From Papio anubis (taxonomy: Eukaryota; Chordata; Mammalia; Primates; Cercopithecidae): a stretch of 64,000 bases of DNA. Positions 49,110 to 61,699 of the stretch are shown here, one piece after another (the stretch's first letter is position 1; the number at the start of each line of letters is the position of its first letter). The DNA lies in the NCBI RefSeq assembly GCF_008728515.1, contig NC_044977.1, forward strand, positions 169,307,139 through 169,371,138, written 5' to 3'. The notes under the pieces are model-generated. The model saw only the letters and a program-made list of their open reading frames with translations, did not search any database and was not told where the DNA came from. The position numbers and the translations under genes are program-made.

Positions 49110-49415
49110 TTAAAAAAAAAAATTGAGATATAATTTAAATACCATACAATTCACCCTTTTAAAGTATGCAATTCAGTAGTTTCTAGTGTACTCAAAACGT
49201 TTTGCAACTGTCACCGTCATTACTTCCAGAACATTTTCATCATCCCAGAAAGGAACCCCACATCCATTAGCATTCTCCATTCTCCCCTCCCCCCAGCCTC
49301 TGGCAACCACGAATCAACTTTCTGTCTCTATGGATTTGTCTATTCTGGGCATTTCATATAAATGGAATCATACAAGGTGTGGCCTTTTGTGTCTGACTTC
49401 TTTCAGTTAACATAA
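49110..49415 (-). mobile_element. Old L1 3'-region fragment
   Basis: 'gagatataatttaaatacca', 'caattcacccttttaaagta', 'cctctggcaaccacgaatca' and 'tggatttgtctattctgggc'. Same L1 region as 16.9 and 30.8 kb. Confidence 0.85.
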
Positions 49416-50889
49416 TTAAAGCATTTAGTTTTATAATAAAAAATGCTAGGCGAATAATTGGGTGGAGGTTGGGAGTTTTAAGAGATTCCATTAAAGAAGA
49501 AAGGTGAAATAAGGGGGAGAGATGAGATCAGATGAAGTTCAGATTTAGCAAACATTGAGTATCTATTATATAAGCCAGGCACTGTGCTAAGTCTGTTGGG
49601 TGATAAAGCAGAAGAGATTCTGAAAGATATGCTGTTTTTCCATCCTTTGCTTGATGATTTGGACTTTGAGTAGAAAGGACAGTTGTGTCCTCTTGATGTA
49701 CAGAATTACAGAATGAATGCTTTGAAAAGGAGTAGGAAAGCAGATCAGTCAACTTTTGCCTAGTATGATTTATTCCTCTTTTAAAGTGTAATTTCTGTTT
49801 CTACCTAGTTTCAAATAATTTTTGAGGCACGTAGGGCTCTGCCACATGATGCGAGCCTTGTCCTGGGATATAACTTTTTTATGGCTGATAAAGGGCCTGG
49901 TTGAAGTTTGGAACTATTATAGACTGGGAGAATAGACATCTCAATGATTTCCCTTTATACCTTATTGCTTAATATTTAAGGTTAGGATAATTGGGTAAAC
50001 ATTCACCATTCAAATTTTATTAGCTGATAACTAACCTTTCTCATTTATTCCAGAGAATAAGGACAGTCCTTCCTTTCACCCAATTTTACTTGTTTTTCTA
50101 AATTTTATTTCTTTAGCTTAGCATTGCTTACGGGGCTTTATTAAGTTTTGTTTCATATTGTTCTGGAGCTTTACTAGTGGATTACCCAATGAAATTTTTT
50201 TTTCCTATATGGTAAATTGTTTAAACACTTACCAAATAAACAGCTAACTTGGGTAATACTTTATGACAGTGTGTAGCTGCATGGCAGTGTGCTTACATTT
50301 ACTATCGATACTCAGTTCTGGTTTTATCATATTATTCTTAATAAATAGTAATGATCAAGTTATTTGATTTAGGGAGAAAATCTGCCATGAAGTATCTTTG
50401 TGTCTGTGGCACACAGCCACACTATTTATGCCATTATGAACCTGCAAAGCTCACTGTGTCTGCAGTGAAAGCTACAGATGAAATCTGATAGGATCTCTTG
50501 GCATTTTCACTTCTATGATTATACATTGAATATAGGGATGAATTAAGCCCTTTGTATTGTTGAGCTGTGGTTAAGATTACTGGATAGCTTAAGTATTTTC
50601 TCTTTTTGCCCACATTCGCTTTTTAACTTGGGTCAAAATTATTAATCCATTAGAGTGTATGCAGTAAGTTTTTTTCTTTTGTAGTGTTGTGACCTTTAAT
50701 GATGGAGCATTTCATAGATGTGCTAAGTGAAGGTTAATAACTGTGAAAATTTAATATATTGATTAGTTATATATTAACACTTAAGGTTTAATTTTATTAT
50801 TTAAATTTTGTTTTTCTTTGGCTGTCTGTAAAATCTTCTCATTTAAAATTTACCTTCTATGGATAACTGTTTACTCATTGACCCACATG
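49416..50889 (+). other. Intron 3 segment, one weak repeat trace
   Basis: 49540-49600 ('aagccaggcactgtgctaag') looks like reverse L2/MIR. The rest is single-copy-looking. Confidence 0.5.
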
Positions 50890-51665
50890 AATATTTAATA
50901 GACACTTCAACAAGTCCAAAACAACTTCTGCTTCCCCCTCCCAAATCTGCTTCAGCCACAGTCTTTTTCATTTCAATTAATAGCAAATCTGTCTTTCCAT
51001 TTAGGAGTCATTGATTCCTTTTTCTCTCTCACTCTACATTCATTCTGTCATCAAATCCTTTTTGTCCTACCTTCAAAATAAATCTAGCGTCTAATCACTT
51101 CTCACTTTCTCCATTGTTACTATTATGGTCCAAGCCATCTTCATATCTTACTTGAGTTATTGCCCTCCCAACAGGTCTCCCTTCTTCCATCCTTGCTTCT
51201 ATATAGTATATTCTTAATATGACAGCCAGAATGATCTTTTAAACATGAAAGTGAGATCATATTACTCCTTGTATTCCCATTATAATGGCCTTTAAAAGTG
51301 ATCAGGGCCCCCTTTATCTCTCTGACCTTATTGCTTATTCTCTTGATCACTCTGCTGCCACTACACTGGCCTCTTCCCTATCCCTCAAATGTGCCAGACA
51401 TGCTTCTACCTTAGGGTCTCTGCACTGGCTATTTCCTCAAATGTCATCTCGGTGAGGCTAACCCTGATCACCCTACCTCAACACACCCAATTATTTTTAC
51501 TCTGCTTTTTCTTTCCATAGGAGTTAACACCTCCTAACGTTTACTTCTGTCAATTTCTTATTATTAACTGTGTTGTATATTCTCTCCCATTAGAATGTGA
51601 GTATCTGAAAGACACTGATAGTTTGAAGAGTGCCTAGAGCATAGTAAATGTTCAATAAATTGCAC
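50890..51665 (+). mobile_element. L2 LINE fragment with intact 3' end
   Basis: Forward L2 from the ORF2 C-terminal region ('ctaccttcaaaataaatcta', 'ggtccaagccatcttcatat', 'acatgaaagtgagatcatat') to the 3' UTR ('cattagaatgtgagtatctg') and the terminal 'agtaaatgttcaataaattg'. Confidence 0.85.
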
Positions 51666-51780
51666 TTCATTGACATTTATTGGGAACATAACATTATTAG
51701 CACTCCTCAGAAGCCTGCCATATCTTCCCTATCATTTATACCTCTCCCCAAGCCTAATGTTCTTGTTTTTTGTTTGAATA

Positions 51781-52085
51781 TAGAGACAGGGTCTTACTCT
51801 CACCCAGGCTGGAGCTCAGTGGCATGATTATAGCTCACTGCAACCTGTATCTTCTGGGCTCAAGCTGTCCTGCTGCCTCAGCCTCTCAAGTAGCTGAGAC
51901 TACAGGATTGGGCTACCACACCTAGCTCAATTTTTATTTTTATTTTTTTGTAGAGATGGAGTCTTGCTTTGTTGCCCAGGCTGGTCTTGAAACTCATAGC
52001 CTCCTGCCTTGACCTCCCAAACGATCCTCCCGCCTTGGCCTCCCAAAGCTCTGGGATTACAGGCATGAGCCATCAAGCCTGGCCA
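51781..52085 (-). mobile_element. AluJ-like element
   Basis: 'gagacagggtcttactctca', 'tcttctgggctcaagctgtc', 'ggattacaggcatgagccat'. 'gggctcaag' marks an old copy; part of the left arm is duplicated ('ctcccaaacgatcctcccgc'). Confidence 0.9.
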
Positions 52086-52638
52086 AGTCTGATGGTTTTT
52101 AAAGTTGTCTTTAGTATGATTGGATATGATTCTCATACAAATAAAGGTCTGCTGTATAGTAGTAGTCTGTTGCACAGAACTTTGTTCTTCAGGTGAGGTG
52201 TGAGTCACATCCTTTTATCTTGTGTGTGTGTGTTTTTTTTTCCCCTAGTATAGTCATGAGCAGCCCACAGAGCCAAAATACACATTGAAACAGAAAGACT
52301 ATTTGTTAAATTTATGGAAATATGTTTTAAATTGTTTCTACAATCTTCTTTTGCTTCTTAGAATACAAATGTCACAGGAATAAAAGCTTTCACCATTTTA
52401 CCAGAATCTTTATGATCATTTTATTCTATTGACAGTATGGAGCACTTTGCAGATGGATATCAGGTTAATTGTTATGTTGAAAAGTGAAGTAGTACATTCT
52501 ACTAACAGTCTTTCTGCTGAGAAAAATCTAATTATTGCCATTAAGGTGGCATTAGGTTAGTAAATTGGGTAAATAAACAGTTAAAATCCCCAGATTTCTT
52601 GTAACATGCCATAACTGCTTTGCTTGAAAATAGTTATC
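52086..52638 (+). other. Intron 3 segment, nothing recognised
   Basis: Short TG and T run at 52222-52240; otherwise single-copy-looking. Confidence 0.6.
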
Positions 52639-52919
52639 GGCCAGGCGCAGTGGCTCATGCCTGTAATTCCTTCAATTTGGGAGGCTGAGGTGGGAGGATC
52701 ACCTGAGGTCAGGAGTTCGAGACCAGCCTGGCCAACATGACGAAACCCTGTTTCTACTAAAAATACAAAAATTAGGTGGGTGTGGTGGCTCATGTCTGTG
52801 ATCCCAGTTACTTGGGAGGCTGAGACAGGAGAATTGCTTGAACCTGGGAGGCGGAGTTTGCACTGCACCCCAGCCTGGACGACAGAGCGAGACTCTGTCT
52901 TGAAAAAAAGAAAAGAAAA
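52639..52919 (+). mobile_element. AluS-like element with an internal deletion
   Basis: GGCCAGGCGCAGTGGCTC head, 'gaggtcaggagttcgagacc', and a right arm that jumps from 'gcggagtttgca' to 'ctgcaccccagcctgg'. Confidence 0.92.
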
Positions 52920-53059
52920 TAGAAATATAAAGATGATCAAGTAACTATTGAAGTGAAAAGAAACTGCAAAGAAAATCTCCAAAAGACTCCATCCTAGTTT
53001 TTTTGTTGAGCACTATTCTTCACCTGCTGCACTACAGCCAGCAATATGGACAAACAATG

Positions 53060-53165
53060 CTATTACTACTATCATTATTTGTTGAGCGCTTATTAGGTGT
53101 CAGGTCTCATGCCTCATCTTTTATGCTCCCACCAGTTCTGTAATGGCAGATAATACCATTTTGTT
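53060..53165 (-). mobile_element. MIR-like fragment
   Basis: 'gagcgcttattaggtgtcag' and 'gttctgtaatggcagataat' resemble reverse MIR. Weak. Confidence 0.4.
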
Positions 53166-55109
53166 TTTCTAAATACTTTCAATCTCTGAGCCTCAGTGTT
53201 CCCCTCAGACCTCAGATCCTGGGCCTTTTACCCTACATTTTATGGCCCGCTTCCTTTTCTGCTTCTTCCTGATTATTTTGTTTTGTATTTGATGTTCTTA
53301 ATCTTCTGTAAATTACAACATATATTCATTTTAGATTAATGGCTTTAAAAAAATCATTTATTGTTAAGAATAGTACAGCTTTATGGCTCAGCAAAAAATA
53401 ATTCTGCCGTTCAGCCATAATCATTTTGGCAAGTTTACAGCCTTTTTCTCAAGCATTGGTTAGGCTACTTGAACTTCTGAATACTTTTGTGGTTTGTTAA
53501 CAATCTGAAATCACTTGTCTATAAATAGTATTTCTTTTTTTTTTTTTTTGGCCTTAAAAAGTTTTAATAATGAAATTTTTCTATGTAGTCCTCTGTAAAA
53601 TATTTAAGTATAGTAGGAAGCAGCAGAGTTTGTTCCACCTAATGTCAATTTAGAGAATATTTTACCTTTTATATTAAAATTATGATGCCTCAGGATCTTT
53701 TTTTTACCTGTGTATTTATTCATTTTCACACTCCGTGTTTTAGTTGCCACTGCATATCAGTGGCACAGTCATGATGATTTTTCCCTCGTCCAATCATGAA
53801 GGTTTTAAAAAAAACCTGTATAGTTTTTAGTCTCTTATTATGATATCAATTAAGGGTGATTTTATAGGAAGAATATCAATTAAGGGTGATTTTATAGGAA
53901 GAAAAATATACCCTGCATTTCATTTGGAGAAAAAAAGAATAATAAACTATTAAATGAGGAAATTTAGAAAAATTTTAGATTTAAAAAGGAACATACTTAG
54001 ACACTTTTAAGCTGAATATGCCTTATGTGAGAATTTTAACCAGGAAAGACTAAATGATCTTTTATAATTATGTTGTCACCATATGTTTGCAGATTCGTAT
54101 TTGCATACATTATTTGTATATAAAGATAGATTAGTGTCTAGCTTTGTGTGCATTCCATTTTGTAATACACATTCTTTTAGCAGGTTATGTATGTCTTCAT
54201 GCAGTTGACTTTTCTGTATTTGTGTTCTTTAGCCTCCTTAATGAAGATTTTTACAGTCAAAGTGGAAGAGGGCCAACTTTTTATTGTTAGTGCAGCAGCA
54301 TAATTAACTATACAAGATTTGTTTATTATAACTGAGTACTAGAACAATGCTTCAAAGAGGAAAACGTACAGAGAAGATTAGTAAATAACATAGCAATGTG
54401 TGAGGCTGGCCAATTGTAATAAGGCCTTTATTGGGTGGTTCTTGAATTTGTAAGCACATGCTTACATTTTTCAGATAATAGGAATGAAAATGTGTAATTT
54501 AAATGGCTATTTCTATTGCCTTGTTATAGGAAAATAATGGAAACTTTGCTTGGATAAATGATTATATTGGAGAAATGTTTTGTATACTTTGGTTCTGAAA
54601 TACTTTGAGCTCTTTTATACAAATGAATAGTGTTAGGTAAGACTCAACTTCAAGGTACAAATTTTACTGCTGAATCAGATCTGAAGAACAATGATAAATT
54701 GCAATGATTTATTTAATTATAGAATAAAAATTTGCAATTGAGTTAATACCATGCAGCTGATTTAGAGCTTTGTTCATCCCACATTTTCTGGGAAGGTCCT
54801 GATTTCAGATACTCCTCGGTTTCTTCTTGCATAAATACATTTAGAAATGAGAATATCCTTTGGGCTTATTATGGTCTAGTAAATGTCGTTAACCAATATT
54901 TTAGGCACTGTGGAGACACAAAAAAGATGAGATAGTGGAATGTTGTTGAGATTGTAGCCATTTACATAAAAATGGGAGGATCATAAAGAAAAAACTCTAG
55001 AACACTTACTGTCTGATAAAAGAGGGTATATAATTGATAAGTTTTATACTGTTTGAAAGAAGATGCAAAGAAAATGTTGAGTTCTCATGTGTGGTATACA
55101 TTATACTGA
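53166..55109 (+). other. Intron 3 segment, nearly repeat-free
   Basis: Holds the 30-bp tandem duplication and a T-run at 53533-53548; a short L2/MIR-like phrase lies near 54903. Confidence 0.55.
53843..53902 (+). repeat. Perfect 30-bp tandem duplication
   Basis: The unit starting ATATCAATTAAGGGTGATTT repeats exactly at 53843-53872 and 53873-53902. Both copies are identical, so the duplication is recent or an assembly slip. Confidence 0.97.
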
Positions 55110-55235
55110 ATATTGTCATATTCTCATTTATTTAAATTTCACATCACCCTCATTTTATAATTGAGGTGACTGAATCTCAGAGAGTTTATGTTGTTGAAGG
55201 TCACACAAAGCCAAAATTGAAATCCTAATGGTAAA
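55110..55235 (-). mobile_element. MIR fragment
   Basis: 'ccctcattttataattgagg', 'tgactgaatctcagagagtt' and 'gaaggtcacacaaagcc' match the reverse MIR core. Confidence 0.65.
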
Positions 55236-55834
55236 TCTTTAAATGAATGAAAACCCTTAAAGGATGTAATTTTTTCAAATTGACTGAATTGACACAAAGT
55301 ATTGGTTATCTTTATTTAAATACTACAACTAAACTTAATAAAATATCACGGGCTTTATTTAGTTCTTAAATTTATTCAGGTAGTAAGGGACCTTTGATAT
55401 CCATAGTAATAGCATGAATAATTGAAGGCATTAGAGTAATAAGCCAATTTTGTTTAGTAAGAATATATTAGAGTAGAATTTTACAGTTTTAAAGGGCACC
55501 TTCATATCTGTTATCTTAGCACCTTAAACCTTTTATGAGGTCTACCAAATAATTGGTTTTGTTCCCTCTTGACCTTTGTGAAATGAAGAAAAACCATGCC
55601 TCTTTGAGTTCATAAACTGTGTTTTGCATATTTACACACATACATCTTTTATCTTCCCACCAATTATTTGACCTGAGGTTGAACACTTAAAGGATAAGTA
55701 GGTGGATAAAAGGATAAGTAAAATAACACATTTAAAAAGGAGAAACAGGAGACTTAAGTTGAATAGCTACCCGTAAGTTGTTGACAATAATCAATGTTTA
55801 TATTTATTGGCATCCAGCCGACAAATATGTAAGA
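55236..55834 (+). other. Intron 3 segment, nothing recognised
   Basis: AT-rich single-copy-looking DNA. Confidence 0.6.
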
Positions 55835-56270
55835 GCTAGTCTTGTTCTGTCACCCAAGCTGGCATGCAGTGGTGTATCATGGCTCACTGAAGCCTCCACA
55901 TCCTGGGCTCAGGTGATCCTTCCACCTCAGCCTCCCCAAGTAGTTGGGACTACAGGTGCCCACCACTATGCCTGGCTAATTTCTTTTTTTTTTTTTTTGT
56001 ATTTTCAGTAGAGATGGGGTTTCACTGTGTTGGCCAGGATGGTCTCGATCTCCTGACCTCGTGATCCGCCTGCCTTGGCCTCCCAAAGTGCTGGAATTAC
56101 AGGCGTGAGCCACCGCACCCGGCCATGCCTGGCTAATTTTTAAAATTTTTTTTGTAGAGATGGGGGCCTTTCCATGTCGACCAAGTTGTTCTTAAATTCC
56201 TGGGCTCAAACAGTCCTCCTGCCTCAGTCTCCCAGAGTGCTGGGATTATAGCCACTGCACCTGACCAATA
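55835..56270 (-). mobile_element. Old Alu interrupted by a left-monomer Alu
   Basis: Outer AluJ-like: 'cttgttctgtcacccaagct'...'atgcctggctaattt', resuming 'atgcctggctaattttt'...'ccactgcacctgacc'. The repeated ATGCCTGGCTAATTT (55968-55982 and 56125-56139) is the target duplication of the inner element. Confidence 0.9.
55983..56124 (-). mobile_element. Left-monomer-only AluY insertion
   Basis: About 142 bp: T-tail, 'gtattttcagtagagatggg', 'ggatggtctcgatctcctga', to the full Alu 5' end 'gccaccgcacccggcc'. It ends in the mid-element A-rich linker, so only the left arm was copied. Confidence 0.85.
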
Positions 56271-56474
56271 AATATATTTTGAGTTTCGAGTAGTACCTGT
56301 TTGTTATTGGTTAAAAATGAAACATTTTATAAGTCTTGTGTTCTATTCAAAACCACACTGGCATATGTGTGTCTTCCCCAAGAATTATGACAAAGCATGT
56401 GGATCATTGCCTGGCATGTAGTAGGTATTTGGTCATTTATTAATTAAAAACCACAATATAGACTTTCTGGACTT

Positions 56475-56695
56475 AAAAAAAAATAGTGATGGAGTCATGT
56501 GGCCAGGCTGGTTTCCTGAGCTCAAGGGATCCTCTTGCCTCAGCCTCCCTAGTAGCTTGGGCTAGTGCGTGCTAATATGCTCAGCTAATTTAAAACCTTT
56601 TTTATTGTAGAGACAGCATCTTGTTATGTTGCCCACGCTGGTCTTGAACTCCTAGACCCAAGCAGTCCTCCTGCCTCAGCTCCCAAAGTGCTTTT
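56475..56695 (-). mobile_element. Decayed AluJ-like fragment
   Basis: 'ctcagcctccctagtagctt', 'gagacagcatcttgttatgt' and 'cttgaactcctagacccaag' in reverse Alu order; both ends eroded. Confidence 0.8.
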
Positions 56696-56929
56696 CTGGG
56701 CTTTTTACTCTTTTTTCATTCTTTTCAGAAAGTCAGTTCCTGAATAATAAAAAAAGTAAAAGAATTTATTCTCTTTTTATTCTAATTTATTAATTCATTA
56801 ATGCTCAAATATTAACATTATAAAACTAGGTTGGTTTCATATTTCTGTGGTACTAATATTGTTGTATTTTTTATTATCTGATATTTAAATCAGAAAATAA
56901 CCTAGTTACATATTATTTAGTCTCTGAGT

Positions 56930-57171
56930 GTTTTTTTTTTTTGAGACGGAGTCTCGCTCCGTCGCCAGGCTGGAGTGCAATGGTGTGATTCTCGGCTGAC
57001 CTCAGCCTCCTGAGTAGCTGGGATTACAGGTGCCCACCACCACGCCTGGCTAATTTTTGTCTTTTCAGTAGAGATGGGGTTTCTCCAGGTTGGTCAGGCT
57101 GGTCTCGAACTCCCAACCTCAGGTGATCTGCCCGCCTCAGCCTCCGAAAGTGCTGGGATTACAGGAGTGAG
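56930..57171 (-). mobile_element. Alu with an internal deletion
   Basis: T-tail, 'gagacggagtctcgctccgt', a jump from 'gattctcggctga' to 'cctcagcctcctgagtagct' (about 40 bp missing), ending 'gctgggattacaggagtgag' without the extreme 5' end. Confidence 0.92.
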
Positions 57172-58508
57172 ATATTATTTTTTAAGTAGGGGTATTTGGA
57201 CCTAAACAGGCAGAATTCTTCAACAAAGTGACAAAAGGCATTTCTTTGACAATAGCCTGAATTTGGAGGCTTATTTGCAAAGGCACTTTCCACTGCCACT
57301 CTACCCTAGAAATTGCTTATAAAATAATTCTGACATTTACTCCTTCTCCTCCCCTCCCCCTTTTATTAAAGAGACTAGCTTGTACAAAGTCATTTGCAGA
57401 TTCATTTGTGGTTTTCCATTTTGATTCAGATAGCAACTTTAAAGACTCTGAGTTATAAAAGTCTTTAGATTTTGCAGTTTAAAAGAACGATAATATTACC
57501 ATGTAAAAATTCTGATTAGCGTAAAGCTTTAGGAAGTCCATTGCGTATACCAAGCCAAGTGCATTTTTGTCTCTAATTCCCAATTCTAATAAATTTCGTC
57601 CTCGTTTTTCACTGTTGCAAAAGTATAGATCATGATACCCATCTTTTTTGTAACTGAGTACATTTTTTCTTCCATCAAAAAAAGCAATTAGTGTCCTGAT
57701 GTACCTCAGCTTCACACATTTCTGTAGATGATTTGATGAGGTGGTTGTCTTCACGACAGACATCTGTTTGTTTTTGAATGTGGGAACGCTCGTTAGACAA
57801 CATGGCCAGAATTAACCCACATCCTCACTGGTGTTCCACTCCTTCCCATATGTAGGAAAGGAATTTCTCTGTCATTTCCCTGAGACTGCACCTTAATTCT
57901 CTACTATAATCCTTGACTGAAGGAAGAGTTAGGGAATCAGGCGAAATTTTAAAATTGTTCCAGAAAAATCTGAGTTCTGCTAGCTAAGTGGAATGTTGAG
58001 AATTTAGAACATTCAGCACAATAAAATATAAACATTAAATTTGTATGGCATTAGAACCACCTTTAGAATTTTTAGTGGAAGCATTAGATCACATGCATTT
58101 CACTTTTGTTAATTTCTGTAAATTCAACTATGTATAGTCTTCTTTACAAAAAGGAGAGAACATACTTATTTAAGAGTGCAAGTGAGAGTCATTCAGCCAT
58201 TCCTTTTATTCTGATCAGTGAATGTGTGTCCCTGAGTGAGAGATCGAAGAAGTCCTTTTAGTTCTTGATTGCATTTCATAGTGTGAATAGCTCCTTTCCC
58301 TGACAGTGATTTTTAGTCTTTCCTAAACTTAGTCAGCTACTTCATCTGTTATTCAGCTGAATGAATGGTGAGTGATCTGCAGTGCTGGAGGAACACTGGC
58401 TGTTTTGGCCTTATTGAAGAATACTTGACCGACTGATTTAAGAGCTGTTCAAAAGTAATTTCGAGTATGCAATTTTTGCCCTTTGCAACTACCTTAGGAC
58501 CTTATTCT
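57172..58508 (+). other. Intron 3 segment with one longer open frame
   Basis: Repeat-free. The - strand frame at 57479-57763 (94 codons, starting MSVVKTTTSSNHLQ) has mixed composition, but I recognise no family and see no start or splice context. Probably non-coding, possibly conserved DNA. Confidence 0.5.
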
Positions 58509-58811
58509 GGCTGGCTGCGGTGGCTCATGCCTATAATTCCAGCACTTCGGGAGGCTGACGTGGGAGGATTGCTTGAGCCCAGGAGTTTGAGACTAGCCTG
58601 GGCAACACACCTCGTCTCTCCAAAAAATACAAAAATTAGCTGGGCGTGGTGGCACACACGTGTAGTCCCAGCTACTTGGGAGGTTGAGGTAGGAGGATTC
58701 CTTTGAGCCTGGTAGGCGGAAGTTTCAGTGAGCCGAGATTGCACCAGCACACCCCAGCCTGGGCAACAGAGGAAGACCCTGTCTCAAAAAAAAAAAAAAA
58801 AAAAAAAAAAA
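58509..58811 (+). mobile_element. Alu, AluJ/S-like, long A-tail
   Basis: 'tgcggtggctcatgcctata', 'ttgcttgagcccaggagttt', then about 27 A. The similar sequence CCTTATTCTGG / CCTAATTCTGG flanks it. Confidence 0.92.
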
Positions 58812-60076
58812 GAACCTAATTCTGGAGTAAGATATGACTTTACCATAATATGTGAATTGAAGATTAACAAGGTCAGCAGAGCTGAAGCCAAGTGAACGCA
58901 TTTGAGAACAAATGACTAAAAATTACTGGATCTATAGTAAGATATGTGTAGAAAAAGAACTCTTTAAGCAATTTTCATTAAAAGCTGCTTCTTATGTTTT
59001 CCAGACACTAAAAATTTTGGTCGCTGGGAACAAGTGGGAAGCAAGAGATTGATTCAGGATAAACGTAGTTAAATTAGCCAAGATTGGGGATTCCAGTGAC
59101 CTTGAAAATAAATGTGTAGATTAATTAAAATTCAGGTTATTTTAATTTGATGGCTAAAATAAAATATGTGTATTAACTCAGAATTTTAAGAACATGTATT
59201 CTTGAATGATTGCAGAGTAGCTGGTAAGTTATATGCCAGACACTGATCTAAGTGGTTTGCCTGTCTTACCCCTTTAATCTAGAAGGGTAGATAGATGCTA
59301 TTCTGGGAGCTTTATAGGTGCTAGTTCGCAGTCACTCTGAGTAAGGACTATTGTTACCACAATCTTGCAGGTGAGAAACTGCAATATAGTCACAATTAGA
59401 AACTTGCCAAAGTCACAGCGATGAGCCATGATTCAGATCAAACCACCTGGCTCCATTTCCTGTACTATTAACCCATCTTCTATGCTGGTCTTTAATTATC
59501 TTTTACATTATTATTGTCTCATCTGTAAAGGTTCAACTACTCCAGTTCCTTGAAGTGGCTGCTTTGAGGATTCTGAGACCAGGTCTCTACTTGGCAAAAT
59601 TTTTCTGATTTTGTATTAGAGGTTGTTTTATAAACATGAGATTGGGAAAATGGTGGCATGAACTCACTTCTAACTTCATATCAAACTAGATCACCAGAAA
59701 ACTATTTAGTCTTATATTTTAGTATTGTTTCCTCATATTTTGTCAGTTTTTGTTAGGTGCATTTTTATGAAGAATATTTCTGCATCTCCTATGAAATTGT
59801 TGAATGCATTGTTTCTTATGATATTCCGTTCCCTTTATAAGAATTAACGTGATAAATTATTCAAGAATTTAGTTTCAGAGAAAAGTTTCTTTCCTTATGA
59901 TATGGCATAGTTCCTTCTATCAGTCATTGAGAATTATATATCCTGTTGAGTTTTTCTGTTTGCTTTGGCTGCAAGAAAGCTTGGAGTTATATATCACTTC
60001 AATTATAGTAACTTTATTAGCCTAGGCTTCTGATATGGGTGGGTAATTTCTCCTCCATTTCTCTTTGGCAGGAGTA
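58812..60076 (+). other. Intron 3 segment around one MIR
   Basis: Apart from the MIR at 59210-59475, single-copy-looking AT-rich DNA. Confidence 0.55.
59210..59475 (-). mobile_element. MIR SINE with an internal insertion
   Basis: 'tatgccagacactgatctaa', 'ttacccctttaatctagaag', 'gaaacttgccaaagtcacag' and 'accacctggctccatttcct'. Extra sequence lies near 59300-59345. Confidence 0.7.
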
Positions 60077-60355
60077 TTTATTTATTAGAGACAGAGTCGC
60101 ACTCTGTCACCCAGGCTGGCATGCAGCAGCACAATTATAGCTCACTGCAACCTTGAATTCCTGGACTCAAGTGATCCTCCTGCCTCAGCCTCCCAGGTAG
60201 CTGGGACTACGGGTGCATGCCATTATGCTTCTAATTAAAAAAAGATTATTTGTAAAGACAGGGTCTTGCTACATTGCCCAGGCTGGTCTCAAACTCCTGG
60301 ACTCAGTCCTCTCACCTCTGCCTCCCAAAGTGCTGGGATTACTGTACCTCACCTA
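60077..60355 (-). mobile_element. AluJ-like element
   Basis: 'gagacagagtcgcactctgt', 'cctggactcaagtgatcctc', 'gtaaagacagggtcttgcta' and an eroded 5' end 'gggattactgtacctcacc'. Confidence 0.9.
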
Positions 60356-61699
60356 TGACAGGAGCTTTTAATTCATTGTGTGCGTATCAGCTTTAGGGAG
60401 TTGATGAACCCTTCTGAAATGATAAGTGAACTTGCTTGTGTGCAAGCTTGTGTGGGAGTCTGGGGGAGCATCCTTAGCTTTTCTCAGATTTTCAGTGACC
60501 TCCTTCCAATATCTCCCTCAAAAAGATGAAGAACCATTATTCTCTGGGTTGACTTTTCATTTTATGTTATAATGATCTAATTGTGTATCTCTTATTGTAA
60601 GCCTCTGATAGTCTCTTTCGTGATAGTTGGGCTGTTAATCATACACTTACATTAGAATCATCGTCCTGTTTCTCAGTTGTCAGAAAGTTAAAGAGCAGCC
60701 TCTCTGTAATTTTAATAACACACAGTCTTGGAAACTTAACAAAGTCGTTGACATGTTCATGCAAACCATGTACCTACTATGTTTGTCTTCTATGAAAGGA
60801 GCCTGTCTCTCTTAAATTACCTTAAATAAGTAATAGTAAATTATTTGTTAAGTGATTCGTTATTAGCTTATATTTAGAATTAACATATTCAAACCGTAAG
60901 ACATGTATGCAAACAATATTCCCATATAATTTTTCTTTGTTTTTTAGGTAAGTAGAAAAGGTTATGAAATTATAATAATCTCTCTGGACTTTTTATGTAT
61001 TAGGAGATCCAACTCGTCCAAAAAACGTGGATAGGGTAAGGTTACCAGCAATTATTTACCATACGCATACGTTTATAGGCAAATACTATGCCATTAGAGG
61101 AAAATAAAGCCAGTGCTGCTAACCTCATCGCTCAGATTAATTTCCACAGCTGTCATTTTAACAGTGTTATAGGTCTTCAAATGAAAATTATATTAACAGG
61201 TATTCCATATAAATGTGCTGTAATCCAAGGGGGCACATGTATTACATTTTTGATTGTAGTAAGTTTTTTGGCCTAATTGACTATTTCTCTGCAACAAAAA
61301 ATTAAACTGAAAAAGTGTAATAAAGCTATATGCTCTTTACTAGGTGATATCTTGGTGGTTTAAATTTACAAGTTGTGTGTACATACATATTTTCCTGTTG
61401 AAGACTTGATGACTGACTGAAAATGTACCAGGGTGTCATCACCATAAAAGTTGTTGCATCTACGAATTATACAGCAGTGTATATGATGGTGTGAGTTATA
61501 ATAAACTATTCATTTTTTTTTTGCTGCATAGTTTTAGGACGCTGTAACAGTGATCTTGAGGACTATGACTTAGAAAAATGAATAACACGATCATTCAGCT
61601 TACGATTCTGCAGACTATGTATATGAAAAAGAATTTGTTTGATTTAACTATAGACATTAAAATTGATTCGCCAGTAAAACAAAACAAGATTAAAAAAAA
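60356..61699 (+). other. Intron 3 repeat-free block, possible conserved element
   Basis: No repeat recognised. 61085-61290 has CAGCTG overlapping TGTCA (61147-61155), an ATTAATTT core and a balanced, non-decayed look typical of developmental enhancers. Inferred only. Confidence 0.45.

Noticed and set aside
52581..52982. 133-codon - strand frame
   Set aside because: Runs antisense through an Alu; its text (SVVQAGVQ, HHTHLIFVFLVETGF) is the usual Alu-derived reading.
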